Origin: Dactylosporangium sucinum
GTDB taxonomy: Bacteria; Actinomycetota; Actinomycetes; Mycobacteriales; Micromonosporaceae
Direction of reading: 5' to 3'
Assembly (NCBI RefSeq): GCF_014647515.1
Contig: NZ_BMPI01000026.1
Location: 77,224-141,223, forward strand
Length of the DNA: 64,000 nt
A program made the position numbers and the translations under genes. Every line of letters begins with the position of its first letter. The first letter of the stretch is position 1. Below the pieces are notes generated by a model that had not been told where the DNA came from, searched no databases, and worked only from the letters and a program-made list of their open reading frames with translations. Positions 1 to 7,980 of this stretch are shown here, in pieces.

Positions 1-2158
1 CGGCCGAGTCACCTCGGCGACGGTTACGCTCCGCCACCGCATCGGCGACCGTGGCGCGGTCGATGCCGCGCCGGTTGGCGCCCTTGCCGGTGGCCGGGTC
101 GGTGCCCCACACCTGCGTCGTGGTGATGCCGTACGGCTTCAGCGCCGCCATCAGGTGGTCGCGGGTCAGCTCGGCGTAGACGTCCGGCCGCAGCGCTGTG
201 AGGCGCTCCACGATGGTCTCGGCCCACAGCTTCGGCTCGTCGGCCCGGAACACCGCGAGGGTGTCCTCCAGCAGCGTTTCCCGCCGTGCCGTAGGCGTCT
301 CCACGGTGGGCGCAGTGAGCGTGCCGGCCGATTCCCGAGCGGCGTACGCGCGGGCGGCGAGCTTCTCCACGGTCGGCCCGTCGAGGTAGAAGGTCCGCAC
401 GATCTGCGCCTCATCGGCCGCGCCGACGAGGTAGCCGACGCCCTTGTCCTTCTTGGCGAACATGGTGGCGCGGATGCCGTTGCGGTAGGCCGACGTGCCC
501 AACACCATGTCGTTCTCAAGCTGGCCCATGACCCGCAGGCAGTACCGCGTCCCGACGTTCGCCGACACACCGGTCGGCAGGGACTTCGCGTCCGGCCGCT
601 GCGTGGCGAGCAGCAGGATCACCCCGAGCGCCCGGCCGAGCTTGATGATCTTCTCGGCCAGCTCGCCCGCTTCCTTGCCGAACTCCGGGTGCGCGAACAG
701 TTCCTGGCACTCGTCCAGTCCGGCGACGAGCCAGTGCAGGCCCTTGATGCGGCGAGCGAGGTCGGCGGTGACCTTGTTGTCGGGGCAGACGTCCTTGGGA
801 AGCTTCTTGATGATGGCCGCCCGCTGCTGGCACTCGGCCCGCAGGTCGCGCAGCGCTTGGAGCGCCGCCTCGGCGGTGTCGTCGTCCGCGCCGGAGCCGT
901 ACCGTGCGCAGACCTTCGCGATGGGGTCGAGGCCGCCGGTGCCCTTCAGTTCGTAGGCCCACACCTCGGCGTGCGGGTCCAGAGCAGCGACGAGCATGGG
1001 GAGCTGAATGGCGGCGGTCTTGCCGTAGCCAGGGATCGAGCCGATCAGGACGTTGGTGTACGGCAATTCGAGGTAGACGATGCGACCACGGGGGTCGGTG
1101 CCGAACGGGAACTGCTTGGCCATGTCGACCGTGGACGCCTTGAGCAGCGGCCATGCGGGCTGACGCGACGCGGCCATCGGCTGATCGCCGACCCACAGGA
1201 CGAGCCGCGACGGGCTGACGTCGGCGTTGCCTTCGGGCCAGACGCAGCCGAGCGGGCGGCCGAGGCCGGACGCGAGCTTGTCCCGCCGGTCCATCACCTC
1301 GCCGACCGTCACGCCGGGCGGGAGGTCGACGTCGGCGCGCCAGCCGGGGCCGTCGCGGGTGATCGGCGCCGGGAACGTGACGGCGCCGTTGCCCTGCTTC
1401 GCCATGGCCTGGTTGATCCCGGCGACGCCGAGGACGGACAGCGCCCGGATGACGATGTCGGAGGTCAGCCGCGCCACCTGCGTACCGACGACGGCGCGGT
1501 CGATGAGCGGCTTGTCCGCCGGGGCGCCGAACGTGCCGAACAGCCCCACCAGAGCGGCGAGCGTCGCCCACCGCACCCACATCGGCGCCAGCAGCACCGC
1601 GACGACGGCGACGACCAGGGCGACGGTCACGGCGAGGGCGACCATGCCCCGCCAGCGGACGCGCCGGTCGCGCTGGCGGGAGAGGTGGAGGTACTGCTCG
1701 GCGTTCTCGTTGCGAACGGTGGCCTGGCGGACCGGCTCGCCCTCCAGGTCGAACAGCCACCGGAACGCGCGGCCGGCAGAACGCACCAGCCCGACCGGCG
1801 CCCGCAGCGCCAGCTTCCCGGCGTACTTCGGCAGCCGCAGCGCGTGGTAGGCCGTGACGTGCCCGGCGTACCCGGCCGCCCACACCGCCGCGTCGCGCAG
1901 CTCGGCGCTCGAGCGCAGCCACCCAGGCACCAGCGGGCGCCGCTGCGCGCCGCGCCGGTCCAGCTTCGGCTTGCGCTGGGCCTCGGGTGAGTCGACCAGC
2001 GTCGGCCCGCCGTCGTCGGCGTCGGCCTGGTCGTCGCGCTGGCGCCGCTCCCGGGCGGCGTCGAGGTCGACGACTTCGGCCACGTCGCCCAGCTCGGTCT
2101 CGTAGCGGGACCAGTCCAACCCGTCCGGGCGGTCGCGGTCCGGCTCGTTGCTTGTCAT
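1..2158 (-). CDS. FtsK/SpoIIIE-type conjugal DNA translocase of an AICE (3' end outside window)
   Basis: The open frame runs from ATG at 2158 off the left edge, giving about 719 codons. A ribosome site AGGAG precedes the ATG. Two hydrophobic stretches lie near residues 169-215. They are followed by an ATPase domain with a Walker A motif GSIPGYGKT (about 372-380) and a Walker B-like LVAGLDE near 478. The C-terminus looks winged-helix-like, as in FtsK gamma domains. Proteins of this type (TraB/TraSA) are known to pump double-stranded DNA between mycelial cells as the sole transfer protein of actinomycete integrative elements. Its neighbours (membrane protein, Pra-like and Pif-like genes) fit that role. 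Larger frames on the other strand here are shadows. The C-terminal end is not visible. Confidence 0.88.
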   Translation of the reverse strand, partial: MTSNEPDRDRPDGLDWSRYETELGDVAEVVDLDAARERRQRDDQADADDGGPTLVDSPEAQRKPKLDRRGAQRRPLVPGWLRSSAELRDAAVWAAGYAGHVTAYHALRLPKYAGKLALRAPVGLVRSAGRAFRWLFDLEGEPVRQATVRNENAEQYLHLSRQRDRRVRWRGMVALAVTVALVVAVVAVLLAPMWVRWATLAALVGLFGTFGAPADKPLIDRAVVGTQVARLTSDIVIRALSVLGVAGINQAMAKQGNGAVTFPAPITRDGPGWRADVDLPPGVTVGEVMDRRDKLASGLGRPLGCVWPEGNADVSPSRLVLWVGDQPMAASRQPAWPLLKASTVDMAKQFPFGTDPRGRIVYLELPYTNVLIGSIPGYGKTAAIQLPMLVAALDPHAEVWAYELKGTGGLDPIAKVCARYGSGADDDTAEAALQALRDLRAECQQRAAIIKKLPKDVCPDNKVTADLARRIKGLHWLVAGLDECQELFAHPEFGKEAGELAEKIIKLGRALGVILLLATQRPDAKSLPTGVSANVGTRYCLRVMGQLENDMVLGTSAYRNGIRATMFAKKDKGVGYLVGAADEAQIVRTFYLDGPTVEKLAARAYAARESAGTLTAPTVETPTARRETLLEDTLAVFRADEPKLWAETIVERLTALRPDVYAELTRDHLMAALKPYGITTTQVWGTDPATGKGANRRGIDRATVADAVAERNRRRGDSA

Positions 2159-2247
2159 GCTGTTGGTCTCCTGACTCCTGATGGAGGGATGGGGACCGGT
2201 GCGCGGCCGAGGTTTCCTAGGCCCGTGAGGCCGCGCACCGGGCGGAG

Positions 2248-3045
2248 CTACTCGTGGTTGGCGTGGATGAGGTGCGCGAGGGCGGCGCCCATGCCGAGCA
2301 CGGCGACGGGCAGGCAGGCCACCGCGGTGGTGATCTGCCACGGGGCGTGCGTGACCCCGGCGGCGGTCAGCAGGTGGTACGCCACCTGACCGGCGCCGCC
2401 GAAGATGAGTGAGCCGATCGCGGACCATCGCGCGAACCGGCGGGCGGCGGCCGGGGCGGTCCCGGTCAGCCACACCGACAGGGCGTAGGCGGCATAGGTC
2501 TCGACGCCGATCGGCAGCGTGATCGCGGTGTTGATCGACAGGCCGTCGGCGATGCCGGGCAGCGGGTGCACGACGCCGAACCCGGTCAGCTCACCGAGCC
2601 CGACCCACCCGGACCAGATCGCCACGAACGCGGGCAGCGCCAGCACCCACACCGGCCACGAACGCGGCTTGCGCGCCACCTGCGGCGCCGGGGCGGGCAT
2701 GACTTTGACGTCCGGGTGTCCGTCACCCGTGGCCAGCGGCGCCGCCTCGGGCGCCTCGGCCACTGGCGCCGCCTCGGCGGCCGGGGCGGGCTCGGCGACG
2801 ACCGGCGCGGGCTCCGGGTCCGGCGTGGCCTCGGGCAGGGTCGGCAGCAGGGCCGGGGCGGCGGTGAAGTCGGCCGCCTGCAGGGCCTCGCGCAGTGCGG
2901 TTGCCTTCGGCGCGCCGACCTTCAGCTCCTTCATCAGCCGGTTCCGCGAGGGCGTCTCACCGAGGGTGTCGGCGATCGCCTGAGCGCGGGGCAACAGCTC
3001 GGCGAGGTCGAACGGGTACGCGCTCGGGGCGGTCGTGGTGCTCAT
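2248..3045 (-). CDS. AICE membrane protein (Spd/DUF2637-like)
   Basis: 265 residues from ATG 3045, whose codon overlaps the stop of the upstream gene (ATGA), so the two are probably co-translated. The first 60 residues look helix-turn-helix-like (RNRLMKELKVGAPKAT). Then comes an Ala/Pro/Glu-rich linker (about 75-120) and four probable membrane segments from about residue 130 to the end. Proteins with this layout sit beside tra in many actinomycete plasmids and AICEs and are often called spread (Spd) or DUF2637 proteins, thought to help plasmid movement along hyphae. The family assignment is inferred from layout and position, not from a diagnostic motif. Confidence 0.6.
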   Translation of the reverse strand: MSTTTAPSAYPFDLAELLPRAQAIADTLGETPSRNRLMKELKVGAPKATALREALQAADFTAAPALLPTLPEATPDPEPAPVVAEPAPAAEAAPVAEAPEAAPLATGDGHPDVKVMPAPAPQVARKPRSWPVWVLALPAFVAIWSGWVGLGELTGFGVVHPLPGIADGLSINTAITLPIGVETYAAYALSVWLTGTAPAAARRFARWSAIGSLIFGGAGQVAYHLLTAAGVTHAPWQITTAVACLPVAVLGMGAALAHLIHANHE

Positions 3046-3476
3046 GCGGCGGCTCCGATCAGCTCGGGGTGGATGACGCAGAGAACGGCGTGGTACGACG
3101 CGTGCAGGCGGCTCGCGATCGCGCTGGCGGACATCGACCGGCCGCGCAGCCGCTCGACGGCGGCGGCGAACTCCACGCGGGTCAGCTCGACACGCTGGCC
3201 CTGGCACGCCAGGTCGACGGCGATCTCGTCCACGTAGCTCGGGTCCGGCGTCAGGTCGCGCGGCAGGTCGCACTCGACCGCGAACCGCTCGTCGTCGCGG
3301 ATCGCCCGTTCCCAGCAGGCGCCGCAGGCGCCTGGTCCGGCGAGCGGCGAGCGGTGCGCGGCGCAGTTGCGGGCAGCGACGTCGGCGAGGACGTGAGCGG
3401 GGCCAAAGTGAACGGCTGCGGTCGGCAGCAGGGTGAGATGCCCCACCCCGGCGGCGCGTTCGGACGTTGCGACCAC
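3042..3476 (-). CDS. Small AICE protein with C-terminal helix-turn-helix
   Basis: 144 residues from GTG 3476, chosen because GGAGG (complement of 3484-3488) lies seven bases upstream. A longer frame reaching 3566 would run through the two operator palindromes. A cysteine pair (CGAC) occurs mid-protein. The end (MSASAIASRLHASYHAV) reads as a helix-turn-helix. It overlaps the start of the membrane-protein gene and heads the leftward transfer operon (this gene, membrane protein, translocase). I do not recognise the family. It may be a regulator or an accessory transfer protein. Confidence 0.6.
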   Translation of the reverse strand: MVATSERAAGVGHLTLLPTAAVHFGPAHVLADVAARNCAAHRSPLAGPGACGACWERAIRDDERFAVECDLPRDLTPDPSYVDEIAVDLACQGQRVELTRVEFAAAVERLRGRSMSASAIASRLHASYHAVLCVIHPELIGAAA

Positions 3477-3506
3477 TGGTGAACCTCCGTTGTCCGGTCC
3501 GGCGCT

Positions 3507-3526
3507 ATACAGCGCCAGTGCTGTAT
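3507..3526. promoter_or_regulatory. Operator palindrome 1 of the transfer operon
   Basis: A 20-bp palindrome, ATACAGC-GCCAGT-GCTGTAT, lies just upstream of the GTG of the leftward operon. A near-identical copy lies 34 bp away. Paired identical palindromes in front of tra operons are typical repressor sites in AICEs. The cognate repressor is not identified; the XRE-like regulator at 3760 or a protein outside the window are candidates. Confidence 0.7.
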
Positions 3527-3540
3527 TCGTGATGACGACC

Positions 3541-3560
3541 GTACAGCGCCAGTGCTGTAT
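3541..3560. promoter_or_regulatory. Operator palindrome 2 of the transfer operon
   Basis: GTACAGC-GCCAGT-GCTGTAT, identical to operator 1 except the first base. The centre-to-centre distance is 34 bp, about three helical turns, which would allow cooperative binding on one face of the DNA. Confidence 0.7.
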
Positions 3561-3661
3561 TCGCAACGGCGTCGATGTGCCATCAGCAGGTGGTTTTCGT
3601 CAGCGGCGCCTCGTTGATCGGCGCCTGCAACAAGAGAACCTCAGCGCCAGCTGCGCCGACA

Positions 3662-3701
3662 GGGTGTGAACCGCGTCGCCGGTTGCACTCGGTTCACACC
3701 C
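3662..3701. promoter_or_regulatory. 12-bp inverted repeat before the Pra-like gene
   Basis: GGGTGTGAACCG (3662-3673) is repeated in perfect inverted orientation as CGGTTCACACCC (3690-3701) with a 16-bp spacer. A further half-like TGTGTGAA follows. It lies 60 bp upstream of the rightward gene in the divergent control region. It could be an operator for the rightward unit. It has no T-run, so a terminator is less likely. Confidence 0.55.
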
Positions 3702-3759
3702 TGTGTGAATTGATCTCGATTTCTTCCCTCAGCGTCACGACGCCCCTACGCTGCGGTAC

Positions 3760-5097
3760 ATGGGGGAGGCGAATCTGCTGCTTGCTGCGCTCATTGAGCG
3801 GGCCGGGATGTCCAACGCGGGCCTCGCAAGGCGGGTGAACCTCCTGGGTACCGAGCGGCGGCTCAGCTACGACCACGCCTCGGTCACGCGCTGGATCCGC
3901 GACGGCGCCATCCCGCGCGACCCCGCACCAGAGCTGATCTGCCGCGTCCTCGGCGACGCGATGAAGACGACCGTCACCCGCGCCGACATCGGCATGGAGC
4001 GTCGGCCGGCAGCGACCGCGAACGTAGCGCTGCCCCAGCTGGTCGAGCGGGCGTCCGCGCTCTGGCGCGGCGATCAACGCGACAAAGCGACCGCGCCGCC
4101 GGTCACCGGCGCCGATGCCGTGGCGCCGGTATGGGAGTGGGAGAACCCACCCGAGGATGTCGACGTGGCGCGCGTCGGCCACCGCCAGGTCGACGCGGCC
4201 GACGTCCAGCGGCTACGCCAGCTGCGCGCCCGCTATCAGGAGATGTACCGCAGGGTCGGCGGCGTCCCGGTCCGCCCGCGTCTCGTGGCCGCGCTCAACG
4301 AGCACACGGCGCCACTGTTGCGCGACGCCTACGACAATCAGCTCGGCCGCCAGCTGTTCCGCGCCGCCGGTGGCCTCGCCGCGCTGGCCGGTGTCTGCGC
4401 GTACGACGCGGACCAGCAGGGCCTCGCTCAGCGGTACCTCTTTGGCGCCCTGCGCATGGCGAAAGCCAGCGGCGACAAGCGTTTCGGCGCCTACGTGGTC
4501 GCACTCATGAGCACGCACGCGCTGCACGGCAACCAACCGCGGCTCGTCGTGCAGTACGCCGAGGCAGCCCTCCGCGCGGCGCGGGGGCATCTCAGCCCCG
4601 CGCTTGAGGCGGACCTCCACTCGCTGGCGGGCAAGGCGTACGCGCGGATGAACGACAGCGACGGGTGCCAGCGGCACATGCGCCAGTCCGAGCTCGTCGC
4701 CGCGCGCATCGATTTGACCGACGAACCGGCCGAGGCGTCATACGTCCAGCCCGGCCTTGTCGAGACGCAGGTGGCCGAGGCGCTGCGGCGCCTGGGTGAC
4801 TTCGGCGCCGCCCAGTCCTACGCCGAGGAGTCCGTCCGCACGGCCGGGGCAACGCACCTGCGCGGCCGGGTGCACCGGTTCGCCGGGCTGGCGCTCATCG
4901 TGGCGCAGCGCGGCGACGTCGACCAGGCCGTGCACGTCGGCAGCCAGATGCTCGACTTCGCCGACGGCATGGAGTCCGGCCGCATCCGTGACCGGGTGGC
5001 GCAGGTGGCAGCGGCGCTGCGCCCGCACGCTAGGGTGCCAGCGGTGGCGGAGTTTCTCGACAGGGCCGACACCGACGCTCAGCTGAGGGGGTTCTGA
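3760..5097 (+). CDS. Pra-like AICE regulator with N-terminal XRE-type HTH and TPR-like repeats
   Basis: 445 residues. Residues 1-55 resemble the short helix-turn-helix of actinobacterial XRE regulators (LARRVN, then HASVTRWI). Residues 190-440 are all-helical with repeated A-L-x-x-A patterns like tetratricopeptide repeats. In pSAM2 the activator Pra controls replication and excision genes and sits next to pif; this gene is coupled to a Nudix gene in the same way. No Shine-Dalgarno precedes ATG 3760, while TACGCT lies about 8 bases upstream, so the transcript may be leaderless. The stop and the next start share an A (TGATG). Pra equivalence is inferred from synteny. Confidence 0.65.
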   Translation: MGEANLLLAALIERAGMSNAGLARRVNLLGTERRLSYDHASVTRWIRDGAIPRDPAPELICRVLGDAMKTTVTRADIGMERRPAATANVALPQLVERASALWRGDQRDKATAPPVTGADAVAPVWEWENPPEDVDVARVGHRQVDAADVQRLRQLRARYQEMYRRVGGVPVRPRLVAALNEHTAPLLRDAYDNQLGRQLFRAAGGLAALAGVCAYDADQQGLAQRYLFGALRMAKASGDKRFGAYVVALMSTHALHGNQPRLVVQYAEAALRAARGHLSPALEADLHSLAGKAYARMNDSDGCQRHMRQSELVAARIDLTDEPAEASYVQPGLVETQVAEALRRLGDFGAAQSYAEESVRTAGATHLRGRVHRFAGLALIVAQRGDVDQAVHVGSQMLDFADGMESGRIRDRVAQVAAALRPHARVPAVAEFLDRADTDAQLRGF

Positions 5098-5621
5098 TGC
5101 GCTGGCAGGTCAACTCCGAACGGACGCTCTACCGCGACCAGTGGGTACACCTGCTCACGGCCGACGTGGAGCTTCCCGACGGCAGGCACCTCGACCACCG
5201 CCTGATCCGCACCGACCCCGGCGCCGGCGCCGTCGTTGTCATGGACGGCAAGGTGCTCCTGATCTGGCGCCACCGCTTCATCACCGACACGTGGACGTAC
5301 GAGATCCCGGTCGGCTCAGTCGGCACCGACGAACCGGCGGCGGCAGCTGCACGGGAGGTCGAGGAAGAGACGGGCTGGCGGCCGGGGCCGCTACGCCCGC
5401 TGATCTACACGCAGCCTACGCCTGGTCTGATGAACTCTGAGCACCACATCTTCCGCGCCGACTCGGCCGAGTACATCGGTCCGCCGGTCGACGGCTTCGA
5501 GTCCGAGCGCGTCGAGTGGGTGTCACTCGACGACATCCGGCGCCTGATCGACAAGCGCGACATCGTGACCGGAACGACGCTGGTCGCGCTGCTCTACGTC
5601 TTGGCCGAGGCGCCCCGGTAG
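5097..5621 (+). CDS. Nudix hydrolase, Pif-like
   Basis: 174 residues, starting on the last base of the preceding stop. The Nudix box is clear around residues 76-98: G5E-like start (GSVGTDE) and catalytic helix REVEEETGW. By my count the spacing between the first Glu and the REVEEE block is one residue shorter than the canonical GX5EX7REUXEEXGU. pSAM2 Pif is a Nudix protein that gives immunity against redundant transfer between cells that already carry the element, and the coupling to a Pra-like gene supports that role here. A housekeeping ADP-ribose pyrophosphatase is the alternative and would look similar. Confidence 0.75.
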   Translation: MRWQVNSERTLYRDQWVHLLTADVELPDGRHLDHRLIRTDPGAGAVVVMDGKVLLIWRHRFITDTWTYEIPVGSVGTDEPAAAAAREVEEETGWRPGPLRPLIYTQPTPGLMNSEHHIFRADSAEYIGPPVDGFESERVEWVSLDDIRRLIDKRDIVTGTTLVALLYVLAEAPR

Positions 5622-5625
5622 GCCG

Positions 5626-5847
5626 CTACGCCGTTGGGCGTCGCGGCCTGGTCTCCGCCCACGCCTTCACCGTTGCCGGCCGCCACACCGGCGACCGCCC
5701 GAACTTCCGCTCAGGCTGTGGCGCCTGCTGCCGCGCCACGTAGGCCGCCCACGTGCTGCGCGCGATGCCGAGAAAGCGCGCACAGTCGTCGGCCGTCCAC
5801 CAATCGCTGGGAAGGTCCCTCGAAGCGACGGTTCCAATTTCAGTCAT
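5626..5847 (-). CDS. Excisionase-like small HTH protein
   Basis: 73 residues from ATG 5847, convergent with the Nudix gene, four bases between stops. It contains the winged-helix core of the Xis/AlpA/MerR-like family (WWTADDCARFLGIARSTW, about 16-33) and the later RSPVWRPATVKAW wing pattern. Such proteins bend DNA at attachment sites and steer integrase toward excision. In pSAM2 xis lies next to int; no intact integrase is visible in the window, so the partner may lie left of position 1. Confidence 0.7.
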   Translation of the reverse strand: MTEIGTVASRDLPSDWWTADDCARFLGIARSTWAAYVARQQAPQPERKFGRSPVWRPATVKAWAETRPRRPTA

Positions 5848-5883
5848 TTCGACTCACAGATCGAGCCGCGATGGGGAATTTAC

Positions 5884-6540
5884 TCAAGCCCTCACAACCC
5901 TACGGTAGGACTCGGTAGCAGCGGAGTTGGCTAGTTGCGTACGAACATCAACCAGCATTTCGAAAACCCGGTGGCGAATGTCTCTCCAGTCATCGAGCAG
6001 TACATACAACTCCCTGCCGTGCGCTATATCGTTCCTGTTTTTCAGAAGGCGATTATTAATGAGCGACCTGTGGATCTCATGCCTTGATGCATCGCACCCA
6101 ATAGAGTGCATGATGTCCTCGAAAACCTCGAACGACAAGTTCGACCGCGTCCTAATTGTCGACCGATCGAACGGTATCCGCGCCAGTTCGCCGCCGCCCT
6201 CCCGGATTGCCAAGATTATCTCGGTATGCTGTGTCGAAGATTTGGATGACTCGCCTTTTCCCAGCAGTGTTCGCATGCTAACGGCGGCCAACTCTGCGCG
6301 GAGTTCGTCAATCTTGAGGCCCTTGCGAGAAACGTGTTCTAGATACAGGCATCCGGCGGCCTTTACGTAACCCTCCCAATGGCCATAGAGAAGGGCGATA
6401 CCCCCACGGACGACGGCCGGCAATTGGTAGTCGCGGACCCCAGCAGCAACGGACTCCCATTGAACCACTTCGTGCGTGCGCCACTTTAGTTCTTCGGTGA
6501 GTGCCGCTTCCAGTTGCTCGACAGTTCGAACATTCGCCAC
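5884..6540 (-). CDS. MAE_28990/MAE_18760-type HEPN protein
   Basis: 218 residues from GTG 6540, 9 bp after the stop of the DUF262 gene, so in one operon with it. Near the C-terminus it has the HEPN RNase signature RNDIAH (R-N-x-x-x-H, around residue 166-171) inside LLKNRNDIAHGRELY. The N-terminal GIALLYGHWEGYVK pattern is typical of the MAE_28990/MAE_18760 HEPN family, which is often found beside DUF262 proteins. HEPN proteins are known metal-independent RNases in toxin-antitoxin, abortive-infection and CRISPR systems. Codon use is poorer in GC than neighbouring genes, indicating transfer. Target RNA and trigger are unknown. Confidence 0.8.
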   Translation of the reverse strand: MANVRTVEQLEAALTEELKWRTHEVVQWESVAAGVRDYQLPAVVRGGIALLYGHWEGYVKAAGCLYLEHVSRKGLKIDELRAELAAVSMRTLLGKGESSKSSTQHTEIILAIREGGGELARIPFDRSTIRTRSNLSFEVFEDIMHSIGCDASRHEIHRSLINNRLLKNRNDIAHGRELYVLLDDWRDIRHRVFEMLVDVRTQLANSAATESYRRVVRA

Positions 6541-6549
6541 GGCGCGCCG

Positions 6550-7668
6550 TCACAGCGCAAAGATACGTGCGCCGATTGCCCCCATACGCGATATCCGCTG
6601 CGTGGCACGCACTCCGGCACCCGAGTTCCTGGTGAAGTCCGTATCGAGCCAAAGGAGAGGAATGCGCTTACGCAGCTCTTCATCTCGCTTCCCGGCTTCC
6701 AGAGCGAGCCAGTCGTTGATGTGCGCGGCTACGCCTAGAGTGATGCCCTCGAAAGCAGAGACACTGAAGGCGCCAGAGGCTTTTCCTCGAACCCGATCAA
6801 ACCTTCGAAAAATCTCAGGACCGACCGTGTTAAGCACTCGAAACAGATCTTTGAATGATACTTCTTCCGAAGTCATGGGAAAGTCTCTGTTTACAGCAAA
6901 GCCCAGGATCTTGTCTGTCAAGAAACCGTCCACATCGGCGAAGGATCTCAACTCGGATTCCGTGCTATTGCGGAACACGAGAAACCGAACCACCAACTCC
7001 AAGTCGTACTGCTCGGCCAATTGGCGCTCGGTGAGTGGAACGCATTCTTCGAACGACTCGAATTTCCTAAGGGAATCTAGCCAACCGTAGAACTCCGGAT
7101 TGGCCATTAGCAATTGAGCGGTTCGGACCTCTTGCGGTGACGTAGGTGTTCCCCCACTGTTTAGGCGGTCAAACACCTCGTACTTGACGGCTTCGTCACT
7201 TTCTTTGAGAAGGATTCGAAAGTCGAGCCGGGCGCGCTTGAATCCGATCCGCAGAGATGCGGGAATCGGATTCGGGCCGGAGTATGTCGCACCCTCGAGC
7301 GAAGGGAGATACTTGGTTTTGACGAGTTGGCTTGGTTCGTGCAGCTCACCCGTCCCCGCATCCCTCAACTCGCCCATAAACTGAAGGATGGTAGAGAGCC
7401 GCTGGAGGCCATCGACCACCTCCCAGACCCCATCTTCTCGTTGAGCGACAAAGATGGTTGGCAGAGGTATGTCGAGGAGAATTGACTCGACCAGCCGCGA
7501 CTGCTGCTCAATTGTCCACCGAAAAAGTCGCTGAAATTCGGGGCGAATGATGATCTCGCCGTCGCGGTACAGATTCGCTACCTCACCGATCGACATCTGA
7601 TAGCCGTCCGACCGGATGCTCCGACGGTTCTCATCTACCTCGTGCTCAAGGTTCACCGACCGCTCCAT
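6550..7668 (-). CDS. DUF262 domain protein (GmrSD-N/ParB-like fold)
   Basis: 372 residues from ATG 7668. The N-terminal half carries the DUF262 hallmarks: IGEVANLYRDGEIIIRPEFQRLFRW (positions about 27-51, key residues R-P-x-x-Q-R-x-x-R-W), then DGLQRLSTI near 88-96 and FDRLNSGGTP near 168-177. DUF262 is the nucleotide-binding or nuclease-like half of GmrSD modification-dependent restriction enzymes and related proteins. Here the usual DUF1524 HNH nuclease half is absent and an HEPN gene follows immediately, suggesting that DUF262 senses and HEPN acts. The canonical DGQQR is DGLQR here. Confidence 0.82.
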   Translation of the reverse strand: MERSVNLEHEVDENRRSIRSDGYQMSIGEVANLYRDGEIIIRPEFQRLFRWTIEQQSRLVESILLDIPLPTIFVAQREDGVWEVVDGLQRLSTILQFMGELRDAGTGELHEPSQLVKTKYLPSLEGATYSGPNPIPASLRIGFKRARLDFRILLKESDEAVKYEVFDRLNSGGTPTSPQEVRTAQLLMANPEFYGWLDSLRKFESFEECVPLTERQLAEQYDLELVVRFLVFRNSTESELRSFADVDGFLTDKILGFAVNRDFPMTSEEVSFKDLFRVLNTVGPEIFRRFDRVRGKASGAFSVSAFEGITLGVAAHINDWLALEAGKRDEELRKRIPLLWLDTDFTRNSGAGVRATQRISRMGAIGARIFAL

Positions 7669-7980
7669 CCCGTCCGCGCGACGACGCGGGTCCTTCCCGC
7701 CCCAATCTCGATGAGCCTAGCGTCTGCCTCGGGTTCGCCGTACCGACGCGTGGCTTCGCAGCCGCTCGAACTTGGTTCCGCATCGTTACCACCGCGCACC
7801 CCCTCCCTCGACCTCTACCGGTGCGAACGACGAAGCGAGACAGCACATGGCTGGCACGACGCCGTAGCGCTGCTGCAGGCGCTGTGCACACTGCCGACGC
7901 CGGCCGCGCGGGTAGGGGTGGTTCCCAGTCGGGGTCGCGGCCTGGACTCAGTTCGAGACCTCCAGGCGTACGCGGCGCAC
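7669..7980. other. 312-bp spacer between the DUF262 and Apea-HEPN genes
   Basis: No convincing gene is seen on either strand. It is more GC-rich than the flanking genes, so it may be leftover chromosomal or element DNA, or contain the promoter of the DUF262-HEPN pair. The open frames that cross it have no recognisable protein features. Confidence 0.4.

Noticed and set aside
516..1922. A 468-codon minus-strand frame over the translocase
   Set aside because: The correct frame on the same strand, with Walker motifs, is offset and runs to the window edge.
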